Of a stretch of 64,000 nt of DNA, positions 11,978 to 24,515 are shown piece after piece. A model generated the notes under the pieces. It had not been told where the DNA came from and made no database searches. It saw only the letters and a list, made by a program, of their open reading frames with translations. How positions within the stretch are numbered: position 1 is the stretch's first letter; each line of letters begins with the position of its first letter. This DNA is from Citrobacter werkmanii NBRC 105721 (GTDB lineage: Bacteria > Pseudomonadota > Gammaproteobacteria > Enterobacterales > Enterobacteriaceae). Location of the stretch: assembly GCA_000759755.1 (NCBI GenBank), contig BBMW01000016.1, positions 101,575 through 165,574 of the forward strand, written 5' to 3'. Both the position numbers and the translations under genes were made by a program.

Positions 11978-12052
11978 GCCGGATGAGGTAAACTTATCCG
12001 GCCTGTTTTAACCCAGGCATTATGATAAGACGCGCCAGCGTCGCCATCAGGC
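11978..12052. repeat. REP/BIME palindromic pair between yjfN and aidB
   Basis: Two REP-type units: GCCGGATGAGG...CTTATCCGGC (11978-12002) and GATAAGACGC...GCGTCGCCATCAGGC (to 12052). They lie between converging genes, a usual place for enterobacterial REPs. Confidence 0.85.
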
Positions 12053-12058
12053 ATATTA

Positions 12059-13681
12059 TTACCGTAATCCTCCCGTTGCCCGTAGCAGCAGATCATTCTG
12101 TACCTGTTCAGACAATCGTCGTCCACCACGTGTATCCAACATCATCTGACACCAGGCCTGCGCCACTGGCGGAGAGGCATAGCGCAACATTTGCGCCCCG
12201 CAACCGAGCAGGAAAAGCAGCTGCGTAATCTCCCGGCCCAATTCTTCACTGGGTTTTCGCAGGTGTTGCTGCAATTGACGAACCATCCGATCGTAATGAC
12301 GATCCTGCCCTTTGACCTCGGCAAAGGCTTCGCTGAGCATATCGTAGATACCGGGTTGTTTTGTCAGCACCCGCAATACATCAAGGCACATAATGTTGCC
12401 GGAGCCTTCCCAGATACTGTTTACCGGCATCTCACGGTACAGACGTGGCAACTCACTCTCCTCGCAGTAGCCAATCCCACCCAATACTTCCATCGCCTCA
12501 GCGACAAACGGCATCCCACTTTTGCAGACAGAATATTTCGCCGCTGGCGTGAACAACCGAGCCCACAGCGCTTCTTTGGCCTCAGCGCGGCGGTCCCAGG
12601 CCCTCGCCAGTCGAAACAGTAACGCGGTCTGACCTTCCAGCTGTAGCGCCATTCGGCTTAAGACCTGACGCATCATCGGCTGTTCAATCAATGGCTTGCC
12701 AAATACCTGTCGTTGGTGCGCATGATAAATCGCCACGGAAAAGGCACGTCGCATCATGCTATGGCTGCCGAGCGCACAATCAAAACGCGTCATCCCGCCC
12801 ATTTTCAGGATATGGCGTATACCTTCCCCTTCATCACCCAGCAGCCAGCCAATCGCATCGTGGAATTCAACCTCGCAGCTGGCGTTGGAGCGGTTGCCTA
12901 ACTTATCTTTAAGCCGTTCAAGACGGATGGCATTACGCCGCCCATCGGGTAAAAATCGCGGTACAAAAAAGCAGGATAATCCTCCCTTTGCCTGCGCCAG
13001 CACCAAATGAGCATCACTTTGCGGCACGGAGAAAAACCACTTATGTCCCACCAACCGATACGAGCCGTCTGCGAGGCGTTCCGCCTGAGTAGTATTGCTC
13101 AGCACATCTGAGCCACCCTGTTTCTCGGTCATTCCCATGCCAATCAGCAGCCCACGCTTTTGCCCACCCGGCAGTAAATGCGAGTCATAGCGGTCGCTTA
13201 GCAGCGGCGTAAACCAGTCGTGAGATTGTGAAGGTAGCATCTGCAGTAACAGCGGCGTGGCGGCAAAGGTCATGGTCACCGGACACAAAGTGCCTGCTTC
13301 CACCTGCGCATGCAGCATGAAACGCGCCGCACGGGCAACAAATGTTCCCTGCCGCGCTTCGTCTTCCCAGGCAAGGTTATGCACACGGTTAGCGCACAGT
13401 CCCTGCATCAGCAAATGCCAGGCAGGATGGAAACGCACATCGTCCAGTCGCTGCCCCTGCGGGTCGTAACGCAAAAGTTCGGGTGGAAAAGCATTCGCCA
13501 GGCGCCCCAGTTCAAGCGATTCCGCGGTGCCTAGCTGCTGGCCAATACTCGCCAACAGATCGCTATCCCAGCCCGCCCCTTCGCGGATAACCGCTTCACA
13601 CAGGGCGCCATCAGACAGGTATAAGTTACTGTTATTGAGCGGTACAGGTTGGTTAAAAACGGTATGCGTTTGCCAGTGCAT
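12059..13681 (-). CDS. aidB: AidB, acyl-CoA-dehydrogenase-like alkylation response protein
   Basis: AidB (540 aa) is a flavoprotein of the acyl-CoA dehydrogenase family that binds DNA and is induced by Ada during alkylation stress in E. coli; its enzymatic role is unsettled. Family motifs are visible: GMGMTEKQGGSDV, the YRLVGHKWFFS beta-sheet region and the FAD-domain VLGGIGYCEESELPRLYR. The start MHWQTHTVF at 13681 has GGAGG upstream; the longer frame to 13711 is not supported. In E. coli six genes (yjfI-yjfC) separate aidB from rlmB; here only about 120 bases do. Confidence 0.95.
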   Translation of the reverse strand: MHWQTHTVFNQPVPLNNSNLYLSDGALCEAVIREGAGWDSDLLASIGQQLGTAESLELGRLANAFPPELLRYDPQGQRLDDVRFHPAWHLLMQGLCANRVHNLAWEDEARQGTFVARAARFMLHAQVEAGTLCPVTMTFAATPLLLQMLPSQSHDWFTPLLSDRYDSHLLPGGQKRGLLIGMGMTEKQGGSDVLSNTTQAERLADGSYRLVGHKWFFSVPQSDAHLVLAQAKGGLSCFFVPRFLPDGRRNAIRLERLKDKLGNRSNASCEVEFHDAIGWLLGDEGEGIRHILKMGGMTRFDCALGSHSMMRRAFSVAIYHAHQRQVFGKPLIEQPMMRQVLSRMALQLEGQTALLFRLARAWDRRAEAKEALWARLFTPAAKYSVCKSGMPFVAEAMEVLGGIGYCEESELPRLYREMPVNSIWEGSGNIMCLDVLRVLTKQPGIYDMLSEAFAEVKGQDRHYDRMVRQLQQHLRKPSEELGREITQLLFLLGCGAQMLRYASPPVAQAWCQMMLDTRGGRRLSEQVQNDLLLRATGGLR

Positions 13682-13755
13682 TGTGTCTCCCTCCTTCAAC
13701 GGCTGCGCCATTAAGTATGGTCAGCCAGACAAGAGAGTGCCTGGGATTCAGGTCA

Positions 13756-13782
13756 CAAAAAAGCCATCCCGAGGGATGGCTT
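13756..13782 (-). terminator. Rho-independent terminator after rlmB
   Basis: On the minus strand AAGCCATCCC-TC-GGGATGGCTT followed by TTTT, 19 bases after the rlmB stop. It closes the nsrR-rnr-rlmB unit. Confidence 0.88.
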
Positions 13783-13801
13783 AAGAGACATAGAGAAGGA
13801 A

Positions 13802-14533
13802 TTAGCCGCGCTGGCGAACAGCTTCAAACAGGCAGATGCCGGTCGCGACTGAAACGTTTAGCGACGAAACGCTCCCTGCCATCGGGATACTGATCAGTTC
13901 GTCACAATGCTCACGAGTCAGACGACGCATACCTTCGCCTTCAGCCCCCATGACCAGCGCCATACGTCCGGTCATTTTGCTCTGATAGAGAGTATGGTCG
14001 GCTTCACCAGCGGTGCCCACAATCCAGATATTCTCTTCCTGCAGCATACGCATCGTGCGCGCCAGGTTAGTTACGCGGATCAGCGGTACGCTTTCAGCCG
14101 CGCCACAGGCCACTTTTTTCGCCGTCGCATTCAACTGTGCGGAGCGATCTTTCGGTACGATAACCGCATGTACACCAGCAGCATCCGCGCTACGCAGGCA
14201 TGCGCCCAGGTTATGCGGATCGGTGACGCCATCAAGGATCAAAAAGAACGGCTGATCGAGCGCGGCAATCAGATCCGGCAGATCGTTCTCCTGATACTGA
14301 CGACCCGGCTTCACGCGCGCAATAATCCCCTGATGTACCGCACCCTCGCTTTTCTCATCCAGGAACTGGCGGTTAGCCAGCTGAATGACAACACCCTGCG
14401 CTTCCAGGGCATGGATCAACGGCAGCAGGCGTTTATCTTCACGGCCTTTGAGAATAAAGACGTCCTGGAAGCGCTCAGGCGCACGTTCCAGCAGAGCCTG
14501 CACCGCGTGGATGCCGTAAATCATTTCACTCAT
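13802..14533 (-). CDS. rlmB: 23S rRNA (guanosine-2251-2'-O)-methyltransferase RlmB
   Basis: RlmB (243 aa) methylates the 2'-O of G2251 in the peptidyl-transferase P loop of 23S rRNA using SAM. It is a SPOUT/TrmH-family enzyme; motifs are [17 protein letters not shown] (motif 1), [11 protein letters not shown] (motif 2) and [18 protein letters not shown] (motif 3, the SAM knot). The start [10 protein letters not shown] at 14533 matches E. coli; the longer frame to 14575 does not. It follows rnr by about 70 bases. Confidence 0.97.
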   Translation of the reverse strand: MSEMIYGIHAVQALLERAPERFQDVFILKGREDKRLLPLIHALEAQGVVIQLANRQFLDEKSEGAVHQGIIARVKPGRQYQENDLPDLIAALDQPFFLILDGVTDPHNLGACLRSADAAGVHAVIVPKDRSAQLNATAKKVACGAAESVPLIRVTNLARTMRMLQEENIWIVGTAGEADHTLYQSKMTGRMALVMGAEGEGMRRLTREHCDELISIPMAGSVSSLNVSVATGICLFEAVRQRG

Positions 14534-14605
14534 GAATGTACTCGTTAATAGTTTGTGCGTAACGCCGGGCAACATGACAGTTGCCCGGCTTACAGTTTAT
14601 GGCTG

Positions 14606-17068
14606 TTATTGTGCGACGTTCTTTTTCGCCGCGCGTTTAGCTTTGGTGGCGGCAGCGATTTTAAGCGTTTTTGCCGATGGCTTTTTCGCTTTTTTATCGC
14701 CTTTCTTCTCAGACGTTTTTTTATCCGCCTGAGGTTTGGCTCTGCCTTTCTTCTCGCCGCGGAAAGCGCTATCCGGCTCGAAATTCACCTTTTTACCCAT
14801 TTGACGACGTTTACCGGTATTTTTACCTGCATCGCCTTTTTTGGCTTTTTCACGTGCGGTTTTGCCCTCATTGCGCGGCGCACGTTCGCTGGAGATCAAA
14901 CTGAAATCGATTTTACGCTCGTCCATGTTGACCGCTTCCACGCGAACTTCCACGCGATCGCCCAGGCGATACATCTGACCGCTTGATTCACCTGTCAGGC
15001 GCTGCCCAACCTGGTCAAAGCGATAGTAGTCGTTATCCAGGGAGGAGACATGCACCAGACCGTCGATAAACAGTTCGTCAAGACGGACAAAGAAGCCAAA
15101 CCCGGTCACGCTGGCAATTACGCCTTTAAAGACATTCCCTACCTGATCCAGCATGAAGTCGCACTTCAGCCAGTCAGAGACGTCGCGCGTAGCTTCGTCC
15201 GCACGGCGTTCGGCCATCGAACAGTGCTGGCCCAGTTGCAGCATCTCTTCCATCGAATAATGGTAACCACCGGTTTCCGTGGTGTTGCCTTTATGGCCCT
15301 GCTCCTGCGCCAACAAATATTTAATTGCACGGTGCAAAGAGAGATCCGGGTAACGACGGATCGGCGAGGTAAAGTGCGCATAAGATTGCAGCGCCAGGCC
15401 GAAGTGACCACGGTTTTCCGGATCGTAAATCGCCTGCTTCATCGAGCGCAGCAGCATAGTTTGCAGCATTTCCGCATCAGGACGGTCAGCAATCGACTCC
15501 AGCAGTTCAGCGTAATCGCGCGGCTCAGGTTTGTTGCCGCCAGGCAGTTCCAGACCCAGTTCAGCCAGTACGGAACGGAAGGAGGTAATCGCTTCGGTCG
15601 TCGGCTTATCGTGAATACGGAACAAGGCTGGCTCTTTGGCTTTCTCAACGAATCGCGCCGCTGAGATATTCGCCATGATCATGCACTCTTCAATCAGTTT
15701 GTGCGCGTCGTTACGTTGCGTCTGCTCAATACGTTCGATACGACGTTCAGCGTTGAAGATAAACTTCGCTTCTTCACTTTCAAATGAGATACCGCCGCGC
15801 TCTTCACGGGCTTTATCCAGCACTTTGTAGAGATTATGCAGCTCTTCAATGTGTTTCACTAACGGCGCGTACTGCTCGCGCAATTCCTGATCGCCTTGCA
15901 GCATGTGCCAGACTTTGGTGTAGGTCAGACGCGCATGGGAGCTCATTACCGCTTCGTAGAATTTAAAGCCGGTTAACCGACCTTTCGACGAAATGGTCAT
16001 TTCGCACACCATACACAGACGGTCTACCTGCGGGTTCAGCGAACACAATCCGTTAGACAGCACTTCCGGTAGCATCGGGACAACCTGCGACGGGAAGTAG
16101 ACAGACGTGCCACGGCTGCGCGCTTCCTGATCCAGCGGAGTCGGCGGACGAACGTAATAGCTTACATCAGCAATCGCCACCCATAAACGCCAGCCACCGC
16201 CGCGTTTCTTCTCGCAGTAAACCGCATCGTCGAAGTCACGCGCATCTTCGCCATCAATAGTGACCAACGGGAGATCGCGTAGATCGACACGTCCCACTTT
16301 CGCTTCTTCCGGCACTTCTTCTTTCAGTCCGGCAACCTGATTTTCAACTGCCTGCGGCCAGATATACGGGATTTCATGGGTACGCAGGGCCATATCAACA
16401 GCCATGCTGGTGCCCATGTTGTCGCCCAATACTTCAACGATTTTACCCACCGCTTTGGTGCGACGGGTTGGACGCTGGGTCAGCTCAACCACGACCACAA
16501 AGCCCATACGAGCCCCCATCACCTGTTCCGGCGGAATAAGGATATCGAAGCTCAGGCGGCTGTCGTCCGGGACGACAAACCCGACCCCAGCGTCGGTGAA
16601 GTAGCGGCCGACAATCTGGCTGGTTTTCGGCACCAGTACGCGCACAATACGCGCTTCGCGACGACCTTTACGGTCCGCGCCCAGCGGCTGCGCCAGCACC
16701 TGATCGCCATGAATGCAGGTTTTCATCTGCTCGCTGGACAGGTACAGGTCATCTTTGCGGCCTTCGACGCGCAGAAAGCCGTAGCCATCACGGTGGCCAA
16801 TAACGGTACCTTTCAGCAGGTCAAGACGTTCCGGCAGCGCGTAGCACTGACGACGAGTGAAGACCAGTTGCCCGTCACGCTCCATCGCGCGCAGGCGACG
16901 ACGCAGCGCTTCTTGCTGTTCTTCACCTTCAATGTTGAGTTCAGCGGCCAGCTCATCGCGGTTGGCCGGTTTTTCACGTTTAGTTAAATGTTCGAGGATA
17001 AATTCCCGGCTCGGGATAGGGTTCGCGTATTTTTCAGCTTCGCGTTCCTGGAAAGGATCTTGTGACAT
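14606..17068 (-). CDS. rnr: Exoribonuclease R
   Basis: RNase R (820 aa) is a 3'-5' processive hydrolytic exoribonuclease that degrades structured RNA, important in rRNA quality control, trans-translation and cold shock. Order: N-terminal HTH and cold-shock domains, the RNB catalytic core with [15 protein letters not shown] (catalytic aspartates) around residues 270-285, the S1 domain ([20 protein letters not shown]), and a lysine-rich tail. The tail is several residues longer than in K-12. Start [10 protein letters not shown] at 17068 matches E. coli; upstream in-frame ATG at 17110 overlaps the nsrR end and is unlikely. Confidence 0.97.
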   Translation of the reverse strand: MSQDPFQEREAEKYANPIPSREFILEHLTKREKPANRDELAAELNIEGEEQQEALRRRLRAMERDGQLVFTRRQCYALPERLDLLKGTVIGHRDGYGFLRVEGRKDDLYLSSEQMKTCIHGDQVLAQPLGADRKGRREARIVRVLVPKTSQIVGRYFTDAGVGFVVPDDSRLSFDILIPPEQVMGARMGFVVVVELTQRPTRRTKAVGKIVEVLGDNMGTSMAVDMALRTHEIPYIWPQAVENQVAGLKEEVPEEAKVGRVDLRDLPLVTIDGEDARDFDDAVYCEKKRGGGWRLWVAIADVSYYVRPPTPLDQEARSRGTSVYFPSQVVPMLPEVLSNGLCSLNPQVDRLCMVCEMTISSKGRLTGFKFYEAVMSSHARLTYTKVWHMLQGDQELREQYAPLVKHIEELHNLYKVLDKAREERGGISFESEEAKFIFNAERRIERIEQTQRNDAHKLIEECMIMANISAARFVEKAKEPALFRIHDKPTTEAITSFRSVLAELGLELPGGNKPEPRDYAELLESIADRPDAEMLQTMLLRSMKQAIYDPENRGHFGLALQSYAHFTSPIRRYPDLSLHRAIKYLLAQEQGHKGNTTETGGYHYSMEEMLQLGQHCSMAERRADEATRDVSDWLKCDFMLDQVGNVFKGVIASVTGFGFFVRLDELFIDGLVHVSSLDNDYYRFDQVGQRLTGESSGQMYRLGDRVEVRVEAVNMDERKIDFSLISSERAPRNEGKTAREKAKKGDAGKNTGKRRQMGKKVNFEPDSAFRGEKKGRAKPQADKKTSEKKGDKKAKKPSAKTLKIAAATKAKRAAKKNVAQ

Positions 17069-17106
17069 CTCGGTTCCTCCGTTGTCATCTCTGATGAAGA
17101 TTTTCG

Positions 17107-17532
17107 TCACTCCACCAGCAATAATTTATAAAGCGGTTGATTTTCTTCAACCAAATCAGCAAGTGTGTAGTTGTCCAGTTCCGTGAGAAAACTTTGCACT
17201 GCTTTAGAAAGCGCCTGTTTGAGTCGGCAGGCAGGGGTTATGTGGCAAAACTCGCTGCTACAGTTGACCAGCGATAAGGGTTCCAGCTCGCGAACCACAT
17301 CACCAATACAAATATCCTTAGCGGGTTTACCCAGGCGGATACCGCCATTTTTTCCTCGAATAGCAGTAACAAAGCCCGCCCGGCTAAGTTGATTGATTAT
17401 TTTGACCATATGATTACGGGACACGCCGTAGACTTCTGTCACCTCAGAAATACTGGTCATACGTCCTTCGGGAAGTGACGCCATGTAGATTAGCGCACGT
17501 AATCCGTAATCGGTGAAACTTGTTAACTGCAC
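17107..17532 (-). CDS. nsrR: Nitric-oxide-sensing repressor NsrR
   Basis: NsrR (141 aa) is an Rrf2-family repressor whose iron-sulfur cluster reacts with NO; in E. coli it controls hmp, ytfE and other nitrosative stress genes. The N-terminal winged helix ([19 protein letters not shown]) is followed by the cluster cysteines Cys91, Cys96 and Cys102 in [13 protein letters not shown], all present. It is 38 bases upstream of rnr in the same direction, so co-transcription is likely. Confidence 0.97.
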   Translation of the reverse strand: MQLTSFTDYGLRALIYMASLPEGRMTSISEVTEVYGVSRNHMVKIINQLSRAGFVTAIRGKNGGIRLGKPAKDICIGDVVRELEPLSLVNCSSEFCHITPACRLKQALSKAVQSFLTELDNYTLADLVEENQPLYKLLLVE

Positions 17533-17667
17533 ATCAACCTCAGGAAAAGGGATAAAACGGATAAACCTGGTGGTATTAATTATATTGATGATAAACCAGC
17601 CACCAGCCAGGTCGCTAATTTATTTCAGTTCGGGAAGGAAAAAAGCGAGGAACTTACGTGATTTTAA

Positions 17668-17737
17668 GCCGGATTCTGATGCAAAACGCCTCATCCGGCC
17701 TAAGATAGTGCAAGCGCAGCGCCATCCGACGCTACGC
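17668..17737. repeat. REP-like palindromes between nsrR and purA
   Basis: GCCGGAT...ATCCGGC (17668-17699) forms a perfect 7-base-arm palindrome, followed by a degenerate REP half (GCGCCATCCGACGCTACGCC). It lies between nsrR and the purA stop. Confidence 0.7.
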
Positions 17738-17748
17738 CATAACCAGAA

Positions 17749-19050
<1,302 letters not shown>

Positions 19051-19149
19051 TCAAAATCACCGTTTGCTTAAAAATGGATTCTACCACCGCTTTTTCAGAT
19101 ATACAGCACTTTTTGCATGCTAAAATCCGCAAATTAGGCTACTTATTGA

Positions 19150-19347
19150 TCAGCCAATCGTTTTCCTCAACATGTAGTAGACCACAACGCCCGCGACCAC
19201 AAGACCTCCACCAAAACGACGCAAAGTATTTTCGGGAAGTTGCGCCATCGCGGAGATCATTTTCTTCCATGCGCTGGGATAAAGCATAGGACCCAGGCCT
19301 TCCAGCACCAAAACCAGCGCGAGCGCCAGTAAGATTGTTGAATTCAT
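19150..19347 (-). CDS. yjeT: YjeT, small inner-membrane DUF2065 protein
   Basis: A 65-residue protein with two hydrophobic segments (about 4-20 and 46-60) and the conserved ending FGGGLVVAGVVVYYMLRK, near-identical to E. coli YjeT. Function unknown. It lies between hflC and purA on the same strand; a terminator after hflC (19369-19403) separates it from the hfl genes, although read-through is possible. Confidence 0.93.
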   Translation of the reverse strand: MNSTILLALALVLVLEGLGPMLYPSAWKKMISAMAQLPENTLRRFGGGLVVAGVVVYYMLRKTIG

Positions 19348-19368
19348 TCATCGACCTTATATAAAAAG

Positions 19369-19403
19369 AAAACCACCGCATCCCTGGGGACGCCGGTGGT
19401 TTT
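19369..19403 (-). terminator. Rho-independent terminator of the hfl operon
   Basis: On the minus strand AAAACCACCG ... CGGTGGTTTT, then CTTTTT, 27 bases after the hflC stop and before yjeT. Confidence 0.85.
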
Positions 19404-19429
19404 GCTGGTTTAAAACCGCTGAAACTATT

Positions 19430-20434
19430 TTAGCGTGTCGCGGTATTCGGTGTCTTCATGTAGCGGAAGAAATCGCTGTCCGGGCTCATGACCATCACGT
19501 CCTGGTTACCTTCGAAGCTCTTCTCGTAAGCGCGCAGGCTACGGATGAAAGCGTAGAAGTCAGGATCCTGGCTGAACGCATCGGCAAACAGCTTAGCCGC
19601 TTCCGCATCGCCTTCACCACGCATGATGCGGCCCTGACGTTCAGCTTCTGCCAGCGTTTTCGTTACTTCATAATCCGCCGTTGCACGCAGTTTTTCCGCT
19701 TCTTCCTGACCTTGTGAACGATGGCGACGAGCTACCGCTTCACGCTCAGCGCGCATACGGTTGTAGATGGCCTCAGACACTTCAGCAGGCAGGTTGATTT
19801 GCTTAATACGCACGTCAACCACTTCAATGCCCAATGCCGCCATACTGTTCGGGTTGATGACCGGTACTTTACCGTTCGTTTCAGCCTGAACACGTTCAGC
19901 CGCTTCGGCAATCGCGCTATCCGCCGCCGGTGTCGCGACTTCATCTTCCGTGCCAGCAGAACCGGAGTTCAGCGCGTCACGGACTTCCAGAGTCAGGCGA
20001 CCACGGGAATCGGTAACGATGTCTTTCACGTCGAGACGACCAATTTCAGAACGCAGACGGTCAGAGAACTTACGTTTCAGCAGAACTTCCGCCTGAGAAA
20101 CGTCGCCACCGCCCGTTGCCAGGTAGTAACGGCTAAAGTCACTGATGCGCCACTTGATATAGGAGTCAACGATTAGGTCTTTCTTCTCTTTGGTGACAAA
20201 GCGATCGGCCTGGTTGTCCATGGTTTGGATACGCGCATCCAGCATTTTCACGGATTCAATAAACGGAATCTTGAAGTGCAGGCCTGGTGCAACGACCAAC
20301 GGCTTGTTGTCATCGTCACGCAGAACTTTACCAAAGCGCAGCGTAATACCGCGCTCGCCTTCTTTGACCACAAAGACAGACATGAACAGAACTACCAGAA
20401 CGATGATGATAATCGCAATAACTGACTTACGCAT
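19430..20434 (-). CDS. hflC: HflC, regulator of FtsH protease
   Basis: HflC (334 aa) is a type II membrane protein of the SPFH/prohibitin family. With HflK it forms the large periplasmic-side complex around FtsH and modulates its proteolysis of membrane proteins and lambda CII. A single N-terminal transmembrane helix (VIAIIIIVLVVLFMSVFVV) is followed by the SPFH domain and a helical tail. Starts 2 bases after hflK ends. Confidence 0.97.
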   Translation of the reverse strand: MRKSVIAIIIIVLVVLFMSVFVVKEGERGITLRFGKVLRDDDNKPLVVAPGLHFKIPFIESVKMLDARIQTMDNQADRFVTKEKKDLIVDSYIKWRISDFSRYYLATGGGDVSQAEVLLKRKFSDRLRSEIGRLDVKDIVTDSRGRLTLEVRDALNSGSAGTEDEVATPAADSAIAEAAERVQAETNGKVPVINPNSMAALGIEVVDVRIKQINLPAEVSEAIYNRMRAEREAVARRHRSQGQEEAEKLRATADYEVTKTLAEAERQGRIMRGEGDAEAAKLFADAFSQDPDFYAFIRSLRAYEKSFEGNQDVMVMSPDSDFFRYMKTPNTATR

Positions 20435-20436
20435 CG

Positions 20437-21690
20437 TTATTCCCCCTGACGCTGGTAGTCGTTACGCTGCGCGTTGGCGCGGCGTTGGTCCATAATATCG
20501 CCCTGACTGGTGGACGAGGTGTTGCTTGCTCCAGTGCTGGAGGTCGTCGCTGGCGGCAGACGCAGCAGGTTTGAACTGCTGTCGCTCTTGGCTGCTGGCG
20601 CACTACCGCCTTTCAGCATTTGATCCAGCGGCAGAACCATCAGATTGCTGCCCTTATCGTTAACCAGAACTTTGCGAGTATGACTCAGCACTTTTTCCAT
20701 GGTCTCGATATACAGACGCTCGCGAGTAATTTGCGGTGCGGCTTTATATTCCGGCAGAATTTTAGCGAAGCGAGCCACTTCACCCTGTGCTTCCAGGATG
20801 GTTTGCGTTTTGTAAGCACGCGCTTCTTCCAGAATACGCTGCGCCTGACCATTCGCACGAGGTTGCACTTCGTTGGTGTACGCTTCCGCTTCACGGATGT
20901 ATTGCTGTTCGTTTTCACGCGCGGCAATCGCATCGTCAAACGCGGCTTTAACCTCTTCCGGCGGACGTGCTGCCTGGAAGTTGACGTCCAGCAGGGTGAT
21001 ACCCATGTTGTACGGACGGATCGTTTCTTCCAGTTCACGCTGGGTATCGCTACGAATAACGGTACGCCCTTCGGTCAGGATACGGTCCATAGTGTATTTA
21101 CCGATAACGCCACGCAGTGCGCTGTCGGTTGCCTGACGCAGACTGTCATCCGCGCTGGTTACGCTAAACAGGTAACGCTGCGGATCGGTTACGCGGTACT
21201 GCACGTTCATTTCAACGCGCACGACGTTTTCGTCAGATGTCAGCATGACGCCGGATGCGGCAAGTTCACGCACGGCTTCAACGTTGACCGGGGTCACTTC
21301 GTCGATAAAGGTCGGTTTCCAGTTCAGACCCGGCTCAACCAAATGGCTGAATTTACCGAAGCGTGTCACCACGCCGCGTTCCGCTTCTTTAATGGTATAG
21401 AAACCGCTGGCCGCCCAGATAATGACGATAGCGGCCGCTGCGATAGTAAAGACCCGACCGCCCAGTTGCGGACGCGGACCTTGCGATGAACTACCGCCGC
21501 CAGAACCAGTACCTTTACCACCGCCCAGACCACCGAGCTTTTTGCTCAGTTTGCGGAAGATATCATCCAGATCGGGAGGTCCCTGATCGCGACCACCTTT
21601 GTTTCCATTTCCCTCAGGGTTGCCGCCAGGTTTGCTGCTTCCCCACGGGTCGCGGTCTTGTCCGTTATTACCGGGCTGATTCCACGCCAT
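20437..21690 (-). CDS. hflK: HflK, regulator of FtsH protease
   Basis: HflK (417 aa) is HflC's partner. A cytoplasmic Gly/Asn-rich N-terminus (GGNPEGNGNKGG, about residues 20-60) precedes one transmembrane helix (FTIAAAAIVIIWAASGFYTI), the SPFH domain and a Ser/Thr-rich tail. Two residues shorter than E. coli, with the difference in low-complexity sequence. Followed directly by hflC. Confidence 0.97.
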   Translation of the reverse strand: MAWNQPGNNGQDRDPWGSSKPGGNPEGNGNKGGRDQGPPDLDDIFRKLSKKLGGLGGGKGTGSGGGSSSQGPRPQLGGRVFTIAAAAIVIIWAASGFYTIKEAERGVVTRFGKFSHLVEPGLNWKPTFIDEVTPVNVEAVRELAASGVMLTSDENVVRVEMNVQYRVTDPQRYLFSVTSADDSLRQATDSALRGVIGKYTMDRILTEGRTVIRSDTQRELEETIRPYNMGITLLDVNFQAARPPEEVKAAFDDAIAARENEQQYIREAEAYTNEVQPRANGQAQRILEEARAYKTQTILEAQGEVARFAKILPEYKAAPQITRERLYIETMEKVLSHTRKVLVNDKGSNLMVLPLDQMLKGGSAPAAKSDSSSNLLRLPPATTSSTGASNTSSTSQGDIMDQRRANAQRNDYQRQGE

Positions 21691-21816
21691 GTTTGTGCTC
21701 CATATTTGTTATGCGGTGATATACCCCGTTTTTTGCACTACAGGGGCGTTACCGCCGACCTGCAACCCAAAATTCGATGAGTATTGGGCAAAAAATCCCC
21801 AGGCATTTCCTCCCGG

Positions 21817-23097
21817 TCAGATAATGTAATCTGCCAGGGTCGGTTCTTGTTTACAGAGGCGACGCCAGTCTACGATCGGCATACGAACCTGCAGACCTAC
21901 GCTGCCGTCCTCCTCCATCCACTCTTTTTCTATTGCCTGAAGTTGGTAAAACCGGCTTCTCAGACGCCCTTCCTGCGGCGGCAAACGCAACGTATGCTGC
22001 GCTACCTCACCGGAAAGCCGCTCAGTCAAAGCCTGAAAAAGCTGTGGTATTCCTATTCCCGTTTGCGCTGAAACCCAAACGCGAATGGGTTTATTCTCTT
22101 CATCTCTGTCGATACGCGGTTCAAAGTCATCCAGCATATCGATTTTATTCATCACCAGCAGGGTCGGGATCTCATGCGCATCGATCTCCTCAAGCACCGT
22201 ATCAACGGCCTCGATGTTTTCTTGCACACGAAAATCTGCTGCATCAATAACGTGCAGCAGCAATGTCGCCTGACGTGTTTCCTGCAAGGTGGCTTTAAAC
22301 GCCGCCACCAGGTCGTGCGGTAAGTGGCGGATAAACCCTACGGTATCCGCCAGCACGGTTTCACCGACATCCGCAACGTCGATCCGGCGCAGGGTCGGGT
22401 CCAGGGTCGCAAACAGCTGATCCGCTGCGTAGACCCGGGCTTCAGTTATCTGATTGAACAGGGTGGATTTTCCGGCGTTGGTATATCCCACCAGTGATAC
22501 GGTCGGGACATCCGCTTTCTTACGCGACTGTCGCCCCTGCTCACGTTGCTTTTCAACTTTTTCCAGGCGCGACTGTATCTGCAAAATGCGATTACGCAGC
22601 AAACGACGGTCGGTTTCGAGCTGGGTTTCACCCGGACCGCGCAAACCAATCCCGCCCTTTTGCCTTTCAAGGTGGGTCCAGCCACGGACCAGACGCGTAG
22701 CCATATGGCGCAGCTGCGCCAGCTCAACCTGCAACTTACCCTCATGGGTTCGCGCACGCTGGGCAAAAATATCCAGAATAAGACCAGTCCTGTCGATAAC
22801 CAGACACTGGCACAATTGTTCCAGGTTACGTTCCTGGGCAGGGCTTAGAGCATGATCAAAAATCACCACCGCAGCGCCAGTCGCTTTTACGGCTTCGGCA
22901 ATTTCGATTGCCTTACCTTCACCAACAAAATACTTCGGGTGCGGTGCTTTACGGCTCCCGGTAATCACCTGCATTGCTTCGACACCGGCGGAAGAAACCA
23001 GAGATTCAAACTCCTGGAGGTCTTCCATATCTTTGTCTTGCGAAAAATAGATGTGTACCAGTACCGCCTGCTCACCGGCATCATAACGGTCAAACAA
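21817..23097 (-). CDS. hflX: HflX, ribosome-associated GTPase
   Basis: HflX (426 aa) is a GTPase that splits stalled 70S ribosomes in stress. The N-terminal HflX domain is followed by a glycine-rich linker ([16 protein letters not shown]) and the G domain: G1 GYTNAGKS, G3 DTVGF and G4 NKID. It lies between hfq (75-base gap) and hflK, as in E. coli. Confidence 0.97.
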   Translation of the reverse strand: MFDRYDAGEQAVLVHIYFSQDKDMEDLQEFESLVSSAGVEAMQVITGSRKAPHPKYFVGEGKAIEIAEAVKATGAAVVIFDHALSPAQERNLEQLCQCLVIDRTGLILDIFAQRARTHEGKLQVELAQLRHMATRLVRGWTHLERQKGGIGLRGPGETQLETDRRLLRNRILQIQSRLEKVEKQREQGRQSRKKADVPTVSLVGYTNAGKSTLFNQITEARVYAADQLFATLDPTLRRIDVADVGETVLADTVGFIRHLPHDLVAAFKATLQETRQATLLLHVIDAADFRVQENIEAVDTVLEEIDAHEIPTLLVMNKIDMLDDFEPRIDRDEENKPIRVWVSAQTGIGIPQLFQALTERLSGEVAQHTLRLPPQEGRLRSRFYQLQAIEKEWMEEDGSVGLQVRMPIVDWRRLCKQEPTLADYII

Positions 23098-23171
23098 GCG
23101 TCAACCCCTTAATATGTATCAACGGGGAACGCAGGTTCGCTGGCTCCCCGTATGTAAAACAGCGATCAACC

Positions 23172-23492
<321 letters not shown>

Positions 23493-23564
23493 TTATATGC
23501 TTATTTGTACTTTGAACCTTTCGATTCTGAAAAATTGCGCACGATACGTTTCAATTGTACACAT

Positions 23565-24515
23565 TCAGTTCGCGATAGCACCAACAACCTGTAATACTTC
23601 GTTTCGCGCCTGGTCAGGCTTTTCACTGTCAAGCCAGTGCACCCCTTCCCAACCACGCAACCAGGTTACCTGCCGCTTCGCCAACTGCCTCGTGGCGCAA
23701 ACACCTCTATAAACCATTTCATCGTATGAAATTTCGCCTTCAATGTATGACCACATCTGGCGATACCCCACACAACGAATGGAAGGCAAATCCGTATGCA
23801 AATCTCCACGGGCAAAAAGCGCCCGGACTTCTGCTTCAAAACCTGAAGCTAACATCTGATGAAAACGCTGCTCAATTCGCTGATGGAGCAGTTCACGGCT
23901 CGCCGGGGCGATTGCAAACTGATGCACCTCATACGGCAAAGCATCTCCTGACGTTTGCGTCAGCTCCGTTAAAGTTTTACCCGAAATGAAAAAAACTTCC
24001 AGTGCCCGGGAAAGTCTTTGCGGATCATTTGGATGAATACGCGCGGCAGCCACGGGATCGATCTCCTGAAGCTGTCGGTGCAATGCGTCCCACCCGTGCT
24101 CTGCCGCCTGCTGCTCAATTCTGGCCCTGACGTCCGGGTCTGCCGACGGTAACGGCGACAGCCCTTCAAGCAAGGCTTTGAAATATAACATTGTGCCGCC
24201 CACCAGCAGCGGGATACGCCCCGCGGCGGTGATATCGGCCATCTCGGCTAACGCATCGCGGCGAAAATCCGCAGCAGAGTACGCCTGCGACGGATCGCGA
24301 ATATCCAGCAATCGGTGCGGCGCGGCCTGTAATTCATCTGCATCAGGCTTGGCTGTACCGATATCCATCCCTTTGTAAATAAGGGCGGAATCAACGCTTA
24401 TCAACTCTACAGGCAAAACTTTACGCAATTCAATTGCTAATGCCGTTTTACCGGAGGCCGTTGGCCCCATTAAAAAAATCGCCTTTGGCAGGCTCGCCTT
24501 ACGGGTATCACTCAT
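23565..24515 (-). CDS. miaA: tRNA dimethylallyltransferase
   Basis: MiaA (316 aa) adds a dimethylallyl group to N6 of A37 in tRNAs reading UNN codons. The P-loop GPTASGKT (residues 17-24) and the conserved [18 protein letters not shown] stretch, with the catalytic Asp, are visible. It starts 8 bases inside the mutL 3' end, so translation is probably coupled. Confidence 0.98.
   Translation of the reverse strand: MSDTRKASLPKAIFLMGPTASGKTALAIELRKVLPVELISVDSALIYKGMDIGTAKPDADELQAAPHRLLDIRDPSQAYSAADFRRDALAEMADITAAGRIPLLVGGTMLYFKALLEGLSPLPSADPDVRARIEQQAAEHGWDALHRQLQEIDPVAAARIHPNDPQRLSRALEVFFISGKTLTELTQTSGDALPYEVHQFAIAPASRELLHQRIEQRFHQMLASGFEAEVRALFARGDLHTDLPSIRCVGYRQMWSYIEGEISYDEMVYRGVCATRQLAKRQVTWLRGWEGVHWLDSEKPDQARNEVLQVVGAIAN

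Noticed and set aside
20620-21489. 289-codon plus-strand frame opposite hflK
   Set aside because: Antisense shadow of hflK with no ribosome site.
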